Part shown: positions 16,434 to 24,241 of the stretch, piece after piece
How the letters are laid out: each line of letters opens with the position of its first letter
Numbering within the stretch: position 1 is the first letter of the stretch
From: Bacteroidales bacterium
GTDB taxonomy: Bacteria > Bacteroidota > Bacteroidia > Bacteroidales > UBA3824
Direction: 5' to 3'
Assembly: GCA_017544805.1 (NCBI GenBank)
Contig: JAFYDK010000063.1
Location: forward strand, 1 to 33,973
DNA: 33,973 bases
Notes under the pieces: model-generated
What the model was told of the DNA's origin: nothing
Seen by the model: the letters and a program-made list of their open reading frames with translations, nothing else
Databases searched by the model: none
Program-made: the position numbers and the translations under genes

Positions 16434-19400
16434 ATGAAAAAAACAACCATAATCATATTACTTATAATAGTTGCAACCATTACAAAAGCGCAAAACTATT
16501 ATTTAGCGGGAGATTCTTGCTTTCAAGCAGGCGATTATCAAAAATCAATTATGTATTTTGAGAAATTTCTTGCTCAATTAGAAACTCAAAACCAAGGACG
16601 AAGTTTTGATTACGCCAAAATTCTTGTCTTAGAAAGCGATTCGTATCTCGCATTATCGGATTTAGAAAATTCGCTAAAAGTCTGTCTTAAAGCCGATTCC
16701 ATTATGAGAGAATGTAAACAGGAAAAATCCGATTTCGCTTTTAAATGTTATATGAATTTAGCCGAGGCATACGGTAAAAAATCCGACAACGAAAATGTCA
16801 TAAAATATTTTTTAATGTCACTTCCTTTAATAGAAAATGTTGCCGGAAAAGACTCTCAAGCCGAGGCTCAAATCACTCAAAACCTCGGTTATCTATATTA
16901 CAACAAAGAAAATTATCCCAAAGCTTTTGAATATTTAACCCAAGCAAGCAGACTTTTAGAAAAACTTTACGGTGAAAACTCCGAAGAATATATTCAATGC
17001 GTTTATGACATTTCACAAGTCTGCTACGGGAACTCCGACATAAAAAAAACAATGGAGTACACCGAAAAATATGTTTTACTCGCCAAAAACAACAACCAAG
17101 AAGACTCTCCCAAATACGTTCAGGCATTAAGAAATCTCGGTGTAGGATATTTCAACGAAGCCAATTATCAAAAATCGCTTGAATATTTAGTTTTAGCGAC
17201 CCAAGAATATCAAAAAACATACGGCTCTTACAACGACGATTATGCAAAATGCGTTTTTGACATTGCTCAAATATATTTCAAAATCGGTGATTTGAACACC
17301 GCAACGGAATATTTTAAGCAATACCGTTATCAATGCGGAATGATTTACGGCGAAAACTCTTTAGAAACGGCAACCGCTGACGCTTATTTGTCATCGGTAT
17401 ATTGTTCACTCACAGATTTTAGCAACGCCATAGAACACGGCAAAAAGGCAGAAAACTATTTTGAAAATAACGGCAAAAAAAATTCAGAATATTATTATCT
17501 GTCCGTTTCATCGCTTTCGTCAGCATATTCTCAACTGAAAATGGATAAAGAGGCTTTTGAATACGACAACAAGATGATGAAATTCTTTGACAATAATTCC
17601 AACACCGCAACGCCTCAATATGCGGCTCATCTTAAAAGCCTCGGAATAAAATACGCTAATGTTGCAAACTTTGAAAAATCTTTGGAATGTCTAAAACAAG
17701 CTTCAGAAATTTATCTCGGACTTTACGGACAAACCGATGAAAAATATATCAACACGCTTTTGGACATCTCACACACGTATCTCTTATCAGACGACCTGCA
17801 AAATGCAAAATCCTCAGTTATAAAAGCGTACAAATATTCCAAAACAGTTGATTCGTTGAATTATGTTTCAGCCAACGTTTTGACCGAATTAGCGGAAATA
17901 TGTCTAAGGCTTAAAAATTACAACGAGGTTATAAATTACAGCGAAAAAGCACTTCCGATTTTGGAGACCACAACAGGAAAAAATACCGTTAAATATGCCC
18001 GTACACTTATCACGGAGGGCAACGCATTAAAAAATCTCAGCGAAACCGACAAAGCTTTGGATTATTATAACCAAGCCTACACCTATGCCCTAAACACAAA
18101 CTGCGGCAAACTCTTTTTGGCTAACATTAAAAACGAAATAGCATCGGTTTATTATCAGAAACTCGATTTTGAAAATGCGTTCAGATATTTTTACGATGCG
18201 TATACGGTTTATACAGGGGAGCTGAAAAGTAAATTTTCGTTTATGACAATAAAGGAAAAAGAAAAATATTGGGATTTTTACAGCATCGTTTTTGACAATC
18301 TTTTAACGATAGCATTAGCAATACAAAACGAAAATGCTATAAAAGAAAGTTACAATTCGCTTTTGATTTCCAAAGGTCTTCTTTTGTCCTCGGAGTTGCA
18401 ATTAACGGACATAATTTTGAACTCCGGAGACTCTAAACTAAAAAATATGTTTGCAAAACTTAAAGATTTGCGTCAAAAACTCTCCTCAACCGACATTACA
18501 AACAACAAAAGATACTCAGACTCGCTTATCAATCTTGCGCAAGATTATGAAACACAAATCGTTAAAGCCTCAAAACAATACGGCGACATTATCAATTACA
18601 TAAAAGTTGATTATCAGCAGGTAAAAAATGCGCTTGAAGAAAACGACGTTGCAATAGAGTTTTTCTTCACCGCTAAAAATTTCGGAGCCTTGGTCTTAAA
18701 AAAAGATTTTTCAGAGCCGAAACTCGAAATTTTAACTGACGGAGATTATACCGACCCGTACAAAAACACGGAGATTTACGTTAATATTTGGAAACCGTTA
18801 GAGAAATATTTTTCGCAAGATGGCAACATTTATTTTTCACCTTCGGGAAAGCTCCACACCTTGGCTTTGGAATATGCGCCTATTGACAATAAAACCATTA
18901 TTTCGGACAAATATCATATTTTCAGAATCAGTTCTACAAGAAACCTCGCGCTGAAAAAAGAACAACTTCCGATAAATTCAGCGGTACTTTACGGCGGTGT
19001 TTTTTATGACACAAAACCGGAAACCATGCAGCAAGAAAGCGAAAAATACTCTTTTGCCGATGCAACAAGAAACGTTAAAAAAAATCGTAATACAAAAATG
19101 TTTCAAGGCGGTATTAATGCCGAATATTTAAAAGGTACATTAACCGAGGTAAACGAAATAAAAAACTTTTTGGATTCCTCAAATATAAAAACCGATTTTT
19201 ATATAGAATCGGCAGCCAACGAAGAGAGTTTCAAAAATCTTTCGGGCAAGGAATTAGGAATTATCCACATAGCAACCCACGGTTTTTATCTTAAAAGTGA
19301 TGTGAATTCGGAGGACAACGCACTGACTTATTCAGGGCTTTTGCTTTCGGGTTGCAACAACAGCGAAATGCCCGAAGGCGTAGACGACGGCATTTTGACG

Positions 19401-19724
19401 GCTAAAGAAATTTCGTATTTAGATTTTAGGAAAACGGATTTGGTGGTGCTTTCGGCGTGCGAGACAGGTTTGGGAAAAGTATCCTCGGAAGGAGTTTTCG
19501 GACTTCAAAGAGGTTTCAAGAAAACGGGCGTTAATACGATTGTTATGTCGCTTTGGCCCGTCAATGACTATGCAACGCAACTTTTAATGACGAATTTTTA
19601 TAAAAATCTCTCTTTGGGTATGTCAAAACACGATGCTTTTTATCGCTCACAAAAACTTTTAAGAGAAAAACCCGGCGTAACGCCTCAACATTGGGCAGCT
19701 TTTATTATGCTTGACGGAATTTAA
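16434..19724 (+). CDS. Exported TPR-CHAT protein (caspase-like peptidase fold)
   Basis: 1096 residues. Residues 1-19 are a classical signal peptide (MKKTT, hydrophobic core, TKAQ) with no lipid cysteine, so the protein is probably periplasmic or secreted. Residues 20-620 are tetratricopeptide repeats, recognisable by recurring blocks such as LGYLYYNKENYPKAFEYL and LGVGYFNEANYQKSLEYL. The C-terminal CHAT domain (about 790-1096) has HIATHGF with His949 and LSACETG with Cys1009, the catalytic dyad of caspase-like CHAT peptidases, followed by the usual VMSLWPV and WAAF segments. The protein is complete and both catalytic residues are present. Substrate unknown. Known CHAT peptidases mostly act inside cells in defence or cell death, so an exported one may do something else. 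The gene diverges from GH95. A TACCTTTA at 16401-16408 is an imperfect -7 box. Confidence 0.9.
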   Translation: MKKTTIIILLIIVATITKAQNYYLAGDSCFQAGDYQKSIMYFEKFLAQLETQNQGRSFDYAKILVLESDSYLALSDLENSLKVCLKADSIMRECKQEKSDFAFKCYMNLAEAYGKKSDNENVIKYFLMSLPLIENVAGKDSQAEAQITQNLGYLYYNKENYPKAFEYLTQASRLLEKLYGENSEEYIQCVYDISQVCYGNSDIKKTMEYTEKYVLLAKNNNQEDSPKYVQALRNLGVGYFNEANYQKSLEYLVLATQEYQKTYGSYNDDYAKCVFDIAQIYFKIGDLNTATEYFKQYRYQCGMIYGENSLETATADAYLSSVYCSLTDFSNAIEHGKKAENYFENNGKKNSEYYYLSVSSLSSAYSQLKMDKEAFEYDNKMMKFFDNNSNTATPQYAAHLKSLGIKYANVANFEKSLECLKQASEIYLGLYGQTDEKYINTLLDISHTYLLSDDLQNAKSSVIKAYKYSKTVDSLNYVSANVLTELAEICLRLKNYNEVINYSEKALPILETTTGKNTVKYARTLITEGNALKNLSETDKALDYYNQAYTYALNTNCGKLFLANIKNEIASVYYQKLDFENAFRYFYDAYTVYTGELKSKFSFMTIKEKEKYWDFYSIVFDNLLTIALAIQNENAIKESYNSLLISKGLLLSSELQLTDIILNSGDSKLKNMFAKLKDLRQKLSSTDITNNKRYSDSLINLAQDYETQIVKASKQYGDIINYIKVDYQQVKNALEENDVAIEFFFTAKNFGALVLKKDFSEPKLEILTDGDYTDPYKNTEIYVNIWKPLEKYFSQDGNIYFSPSGKLHTLALEYAPIDNKTIISDKYHIFRISSTRNLALKKEQLPINSAVLYGGVFYDTKPETMQQESEKYSFADATRNVKKNRNTKMFQGGINAEYLKGTLTEVNEIKNFLDSSNIKTDFYIESAANEESFKNLSGKELGIIHIATHGFYLKSDVNSEDNALTYSGLLLSGCNNSEMPEGVDDGILTAKEISYLDFRKTDLVVLSACETGLGKVSSEGVFGLQRGFKKTGVNTIVMSLWPVNDYATQLLMTNFYKNLSLGMSKHDAFYRSQKLLREKPGVTPQHWAAFIMLDGI

Positions 19725-19758
19725 AATAAGTTTTTTTTCATCGTAAGAATCTTTTGTT

Positions 19759-19766
19759 TAATTTTG
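19759..19766 (+). promoter_or_regulatory. -7 box of the uronate operon
   Basis: TAATTTTG matches TAnnTTTG and lies 81 bases before the eda start, leaving a long A/T-rich leader. No TTG is found at the expected -33 position. The leader has no hairpin strong enough to call. Confidence 0.5.
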
Positions 19767-19847
19767 CAGCAGAAAAAAACAGTGAAGGCGAAGTTTTTTT
19801 TCAACAACGATAATAACATTATATTATAAAAAAAATACAAAAGAAAA

Positions 19848-20504
19848 ATGGCAAGATTTAAACGTTTAGACGTCCTTAACACAATGATTTCCACGGGCAT
19901 AGTTCCATTGTATTACAATGCTGACGTGGAAAAAGTAAAAACTGTAGTTAAAGCCTGTTATGAAGGCGGAGCAAGAGTTTTTGAATTTACAAACCGCGGC
20001 GATTTTGCACATGAGGTTTTTGAAGAAATCAACAAATGGTGCGCTAAAGAATGTCCTGAAATGATGATGGGCGTAGGAAGCGTTGTAGAACCTGCAACGG
20101 CAGCTCTTTACATTCAACTCGGTGCTAACTTTATCGTTTCGCCCTCGCTCAATCCCGACATGGCAAAAGTCTGCAACCGCAGAAAAGTAGCTTGGCTTCC
20201 AGGCTGCGGAACACTTTCGGAGATTAATCTTGCAGAGGAACTCGGCTGCGAAGTTGTAAAAATTTTCCCCGGAAAAGAAGTAGGCGGACCTTCATTCGTA
20301 AAAGCAATAAAAGCTCCGTGTCCATGGTCAAACATTATGCCTTCAGGCGGCGTTACTCCCGAAAGAGAAAGCCTTGAAGAATGGTTCAAAGCGGGTGTAG
20401 CTTGTGTAGGATTGGGTTCTCAACTTACAAAAGATTTTTCAACGATAACAGAAAAAGTTAAAAACGCATTACAAATAGTAAAAGAAATAAGAAATGGAAA
20501 ATAA
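19848..20504 (+). CDS. eda: KDPG aldolase (2-dehydro-3-deoxyphosphogluconate aldolase)
   Basis: 218 residues, cytoplasmic class I aldolase. It splits 2-keto-3-deoxy-6-phosphogluconate into pyruvate and glyceraldehyde-3-phosphate. The Schiff-base lysine is Lys138 in VVKIFPG, and the general-base Glu lies in FEFTNRG. GVGSV, PGCGT and PSGGVTPE are the expected TIM-barrel phosphate-binding elements. Length is normal. It is the first gene of a three-gene unit: its last 11 bases overlap the start of the next gene. Some family members also act on 4-hydroxy-2-oxoglutarate, but the kinase downstream points to KDPG. Confidence 0.93.
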   Translation: MARFKRLDVLNTMISTGIVPLYYNADVEKVKTVVKACYEGGARVFEFTNRGDFAHEVFEEINKWCAKECPEMMMGVGSVVEPATAALYIQLGANFIVSPSLNPDMAKVCNRRKVAWLPGCGTLSEINLAEELGCEVVKIFPGKEVGGPSFVKAIKAPCPWSNIMPSGGVTPERESLEEWFKAGVACVGLGSQLTKDFSTITEKVKNALQIVKEIRNGK

Positions 20505-21315
20505 TATTTTTGATATATCCGGTAAAAACGCTGTTGTTACAGGCGGAGCCGGCGTTTTAGGCGGAAGCATTGCAAAACACCTTGTAGAACAAGGCGTTAA
20601 TGTTGTAGTTCTCGGCCGTCATCAGGAAAACACGATGGCAAAAGTAGAAGAACTCAAACAAATCGGAAAAGCTGATGTTATAGGAGTGGTTTCGGATGTT
20701 TTGGACACCGAAAAACTCAAAACCGCAAGAGAGGAAATCGCTTCAAAATGGGGCGGCATTGATATTTTGATTAACTGTGCGGGCGGCAACGTTCCGGGCG
20801 CAACAATTCCCGACGACAAAACCGTTTTCGATATGAAAATCGAAGATTTTGAGAAAGTTACGCAAATCAACATGAACGGAACAGTTTATCCCTCGCTTAT
20901 TTTCGGTGAACTAATTGCTAAAAAAGGCGAAGGCAGCATTATCAACATCTCGTCTATGGCATCATACTCTGCAATAACGCGCGTACTCGGCTACACGGTT
21001 GCAAAACACGGCATTGACGGTTTTACACAATGGATGGCTCAGGAAATGGCAATAAAATTTTCTGAAAAAATCCGCGTAAACGCTATCGCTCCAGGATTCT
21101 TCATCGGTAATCAAAACCGTGCGCTTTTAATCAATCCTGACGGCAGCCTCACAGAACGCAGCAAAAAAGTAATTGCCCGCACGCCTATGCGCAGATTCGG
21201 CGACATCACCGAACTCAACGGCGCAGTTCAGTTCCTTTGCAGCAAGGCGGCATCCTTTATCACCGGTGCAGTAGTTCCCGTAGACGGCGGATTTTCATCG
21301 TTCTCAGGGGTATAG
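20494..21315 (+). CDS. SDR-family D-mannonate oxidoreductase (fructuronate reductase)
   Basis: 273 residues, NAD(P)-dependent short-chain dehydrogenase. The nucleotide-binding TGGAGVLG is at 16-23, NCAGG follows near residue 90, and the catalytic Tyr167 and Lys171 sit in YTVAK, with Ser in NISSM. It ends with the usual VPVDGGF. In Bacteroides and some other bacteria an SDR enzyme replaces the unrelated UxuB, interconverting D-fructuronate and D-mannonate. The sequence resembles that group, and its place between eda and kdgK supports the assignment, but gluconate 5-dehydrogenase-like enzymes have the same fold and could be confused with it. The 11-base overlap with eda implies translational coupling. 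Confidence 0.82.
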   Translation: MENNIFDISGKNAVVTGGAGVLGGSIAKHLVEQGVNVVVLGRHQENTMAKVEELKQIGKADVIGVVSDVLDTEKLKTAREEIASKWGGIDILINCAGGNVPGATIPDDKTVFDMKIEDFEKVTQINMNGTVYPSLIFGELIAKKGEGSIINISSMASYSAITRVLGYTVAKHGIDGFTQWMAQEMAIKFSEKIRVNAIAPGFFIGNQNRALLINPDGSLTERSKKVIARTPMRRFGDITELNGAVQFLCSKAASFITGAVVPVDGGFSSFSGV

Positions 21316-21356
21316 TTTTCCAAATTAAAAATATTATGAAAAAAATTTTATAAAAA

Positions 21357-22391
21357 ATGAAAAAAACAGTAACATTCGGAGAAGTTATGCTCCGTCTTGC
21401 AACACCGGGTTATGAAAGATTTTTACAATCCAACGCTTTCAATGCCACATTCGGCGGCGGTGAGGCTAACGTAGCGGTATCACTTGCAAACTACGGTTTG
21501 CCGGTAAGTTTTGTAACAAGATTGCCTGAAAATGACATAGCAAACGCATGCCTTAGAGAACTCAGAGGTTTCGGTGTTGATGTCAGCGACGTAATTTTCG
21601 GCGGCGATAGAATAGGTATTTATTATCTCGAAACAGGAGCTGTAAGCCGCGCTTCAAAAGTAATTTACGACCGTGCATACTCGTCAGTTTCCCAAATTAA
21701 AACGGGAATGATCGATTGGAAAAAAGTTTTTGCCGATGCTAAATGGTTTCATTGGACAGGTATAACGCCTGCTATTTCAGAGGGTGCAGCTCAGGTTTGT
21801 TTGGAAGCATTGAAAGTAGCTAAAGAAATGGGAATAACCGTTTCATGCGACCTTAATTACCGCAAAAACCTTTGGAAATATGGCAAACGTGCCGACGAGG
21901 TAATGCCTTCATTAGTAGAATATTGCGACATAGTTTTGGGCAACGAGGAAGACGCTGAAAAAGCACTTTTAATAAAACCTGAAAACGTAGACGTAAGTTC
22001 AGGAAAGGTTAATGCCGAGGCTTATCTTTCAGTATCACAGCAGATTATGAAACGTTTCCCGAATGTTAAAAAAGTTATTACCACTCTACGCAGTTCTATT
22101 AACGCTAATCACAACAATTGGGCAGGCGTTCTTTATGACGGCAAAACGCTCTTCAAATCGCCTGAATATCAGATTACTCACATTGTAGACAGAGTAGGCG
22201 GCGGCGATTCTTTCATGGGCGGATTGATTTACGGCCTTCAAACTTTTGAAGGCGATGACCAAAAAGCATTAAATTTCGCAGTTGCAGCCTCTTGCTTAAA
22301 ACACACTATTTACGGTGATTACAACCGTGTCAGCGTTTCGGAGGTTGAAAAACTTATGAACGGAGATGCAAGCGGAAGAGTTTCAAGATAA
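21357..22391 (+). CDS. kdgK: 2-keto-3-deoxygluconate kinase (PfkB family)
   Basis: 344 residues, cytoplasmic ribokinase-family sugar kinase. The N-terminal FGGGEANVAVSLANYG and the C-terminal DRVGGGDSFMGG are the two PfkB signatures. Asp284 in GGGDSF is the catalytic base. IGIYYLETGAVSRASKVIYDR is the substrate-lid region typical of KdgK. It would phosphorylate KDG at C6 to give the substrate of eda. It starts 41 bases after the SDR gene and is followed by a strong terminator, making it the last gene of the operon. Mannonate dehydratase (uxuA) and uronate isomerase (uxaC) are not in the window. Confidence 0.9.
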   Translation: MKKTVTFGEVMLRLATPGYERFLQSNAFNATFGGGEANVAVSLANYGLPVSFVTRLPENDIANACLRELRGFGVDVSDVIFGGDRIGIYYLETGAVSRASKVIYDRAYSSVSQIKTGMIDWKKVFADAKWFHWTGITPAISEGAAQVCLEALKVAKEMGITVSCDLNYRKNLWKYGKRADEVMPSLVEYCDIVLGNEEDAEKALLIKPENVDVSSGKVNAEAYLSVSQQIMKRFPNVKKVITTLRSSINANHNNWAGVLYDGKTLFKSPEYQITHIVDRVGGGDSFMGGLIYGLQTFEGDDQKALNFAVAASCLKHTIYGDYNRVSVSEVEKLMNGDASGRVSR

Positions 22392-22420
22392 CATAAAAAA
22401 AAAAATAATTTTCAACAACA

Positions 22421-22458
22421 TAAGGGGCGGATTTCTTTTCCGCCCCTTAACTTTTTTT
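22421..22458 (+). terminator. Rho-independent terminator after kdgK
   Basis: An 11-bp perfect stem, TAAGGGGCGGA (22421-22431) with TCCGCCCCTTA (22439-22449), a 7-base loop, then a T run 22452-22458. Confidence 0.95.
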
Positions 22459-22489
22459 AAAAATTAACTGCAAATTTAACTTTCTTTTT

Positions 22490-22520
22490 TTGCAATCCTA
22501 AATCAATTGTTTATTTTTGC
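22490..22520 (+). promoter_or_regulatory. Bacteroidetes-type promoter of the mechanosensitive channel gene
   Basis: TTG at 22490-22492 and TATTTTTG at 22513-22520 are separated by 20 bases. The start codon is 36 bases downstream of the -7 box. Confidence 0.72.
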
Positions 22521-22555
22521 GAACAAAAAGTATAACCCTAAATTCTTAACTAAAA

Positions 22556-24220
22556 ATGACGGATTTTCTGATAAATTTATTCAGAGACTTATCTCAATAC
22601 TTGATAGATACTTTTACTATCAGTTGGGGTATGAGTTTTGACGGTGCTGAAATTCTAAAAAATACTATAAACTTAGTACTCATACTTTGTATAAGTGCCA
22701 TAAGTTGGATAATCGCAAAATTAATAATTATAGAAACGGTTCATCAAATCGTTCTCAAAACAGAAAACAAATATGATGACGAATTAGTCAGATTCAAAGT
22801 CGTAGAGCCGTTAAGTCAAATTATACCGGCAGTTTACATTTTTTATCTCATTCAGTTTGCTATTTCTGATCAGGTTTGGGTAGAGAGAATACGCTCGTGG
22901 TGCTACACTTGGAATGTATTTTCGGCTATGCTGATTCTTATGCGTGCAATAGACTGCATACAGTCCATTATCAACCAGATTTTGGAGGAACAACACCGTA
23001 AGTTTTCAACGCAAGGTTACAAACAAGTTGCAAAAATAATCGTCGGAATTATCGGTGGTCTTATGATGATTGCAATTTTAACGGGTCAGGATTTGTTGAA
23101 AATTATCGGCGGTTTGGGTGCAATGTCAGCCGTTTTGATGTTGGTTTTCAAGGATTCGCTTTCGGGTTTTGTGGCCTCGGTGCAGCTCTCGTCGCTGAAC
23201 ATGGTAAAAATGAACGACTGGATTAGAATCGCAAGCCGTAATATTGACGGAAATGTCGTTGATATTACTCTTAACACCGTTAAAATCAGAAATTTTGACA
23301 ACTCAGTTTCTACCGTTCCGACGGCTGCGCTTATGAACGAAAGTTTTATCAATTTCTCTAATATGCAAGAGATGAAAGCCCGCAGAATTATGCGCACCAT
23401 TATGATTGATGCCGACAGCATTAAAATCGCTGACAAGGAATTGATAGACAAACTTTACGAAGAATTCAAAGAGCTTCCTAAATGGTGCGATTATATCAAA
23501 ACCAGAGTAGAAGAATCAAAAAATCCTTCTGACAACATAAAAGATTTCAACAAAAGAAAACTCACGAATATTGAACTTTTCAGAAAATACATTGAGTTTT
23601 ATATCCGTGCTAATTTTCAGGAATTCGTTAAATACAAACCTATTACAGAATCGGACGAATACGGCAATATAAAACAAGTTTATTACGTTGATAAAGAAGA
23701 ATTTGCAAAAATTCACGGACTTGCCGCCGTTTCGGAATATTTGGAAGAAAAAGACGGCAAATGGATTATAAAAGATTTCAGCGGATTCATCAGGAAAAAT
23801 TCCGACCTCAACCAGAGCAGAAATTATTCCAAAATGGACGAAAACAAGAAAAAAGACTTTCTTGACAAAATTTTCTTGGAAGAAGATGTCAAAGATGCTG
23901 GAACATATTATCCGTTCCGTTACAAAAGAAAAGATATGTTCATCAACAACGAAATCAAAGACTGGATTTATCCTAACCGCTTTATGAAAAAAGAAGGCAC
24001 TTTTGTTGAAAACGGTCATTTGATGGTTCGTCAAATGCAACAGACTGCAACAGGTGTTCCTTTGGAAGTTTATGCGTTTACAAAAATTACCGAATGGGCA
24101 AGTTTTGAAATAATTCAGTCTGAATTTTTTGAACACTTATTTTCTATTATAAAAGAATTCAACTTAAGAACGTTTCAATTTTCGCAAACGGATGCTTTAG
24201 CTCAAAAACAACTTATGTAG
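22556..24220 (+). CDS. MscS-family mechanosensitive channel, YbdG-like
   Basis: 554 residues, inner membrane. Five hydrophobic segments lie at about 29-57, 85-105, 119-140, 157-176 and 182-209; the last is the Gly/Ala-rich pore helix (GGLGAMSAVL). The beta domain follows, with MVKMNDWIRI, DGNVVDITLNTVKIRNFDN, STVPTAALM and ESFINFSNM, very like E. coli YbdG (MscM). Such channels open on membrane tension and release solutes after osmotic downshock. The soluble C-terminus after about residue 260 is long (about 290 residues) compared with E. coli YbdG. The end of the chain (about 490-550) returns to the conserved tail typical of this subfamily. It is followed 21 bases later by the lipoprotein gene at 24242, probably on one transcript. 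Confidence 0.9.
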   Translation: MTDFLINLFRDLSQYLIDTFTISWGMSFDGAEILKNTINLVLILCISAISWIIAKLIIIETVHQIVLKTENKYDDELVRFKVVEPLSQIIPAVYIFYLIQFAISDQVWVERIRSWCYTWNVFSAMLILMRAIDCIQSIINQILEEQHRKFSTQGYKQVAKIIVGIIGGLMMIAILTGQDLLKIIGGLGAMSAVLMLVFKDSLSGFVASVQLSSLNMVKMNDWIRIASRNIDGNVVDITLNTVKIRNFDNSVSTVPTAALMNESFINFSNMQEMKARRIMRTIMIDADSIKIADKELIDKLYEEFKELPKWCDYIKTRVEESKNPSDNIKDFNKRKLTNIELFRKYIEFYIRANFQEFVKYKPITESDEYGNIKQVYYVDKEEFAKIHGLAAVSEYLEEKDGKWIIKDFSGFIRKNSDLNQSRNYSKMDENKKKDFLDKIFLEEDVKDAGTYYPFRYKRKDMFINNEIKDWIYPNRFMKKEGTFVENGHLMVRQMQQTATGVPLEVYAFTKITEWASFEIIQSEFFEHLFSIIKEFNLRTFQFSQTDALAQKQLM

Positions 24221-24241
24221 TGTTATCGTACAAGGAAAAAA

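Noticed and set aside
16434..19724. CHAT protein as part of a CRISPR-Craspase or gasdermin defence system
   Set aside because: It has a signal peptide, and no cas or gasdermin-like gene is near.
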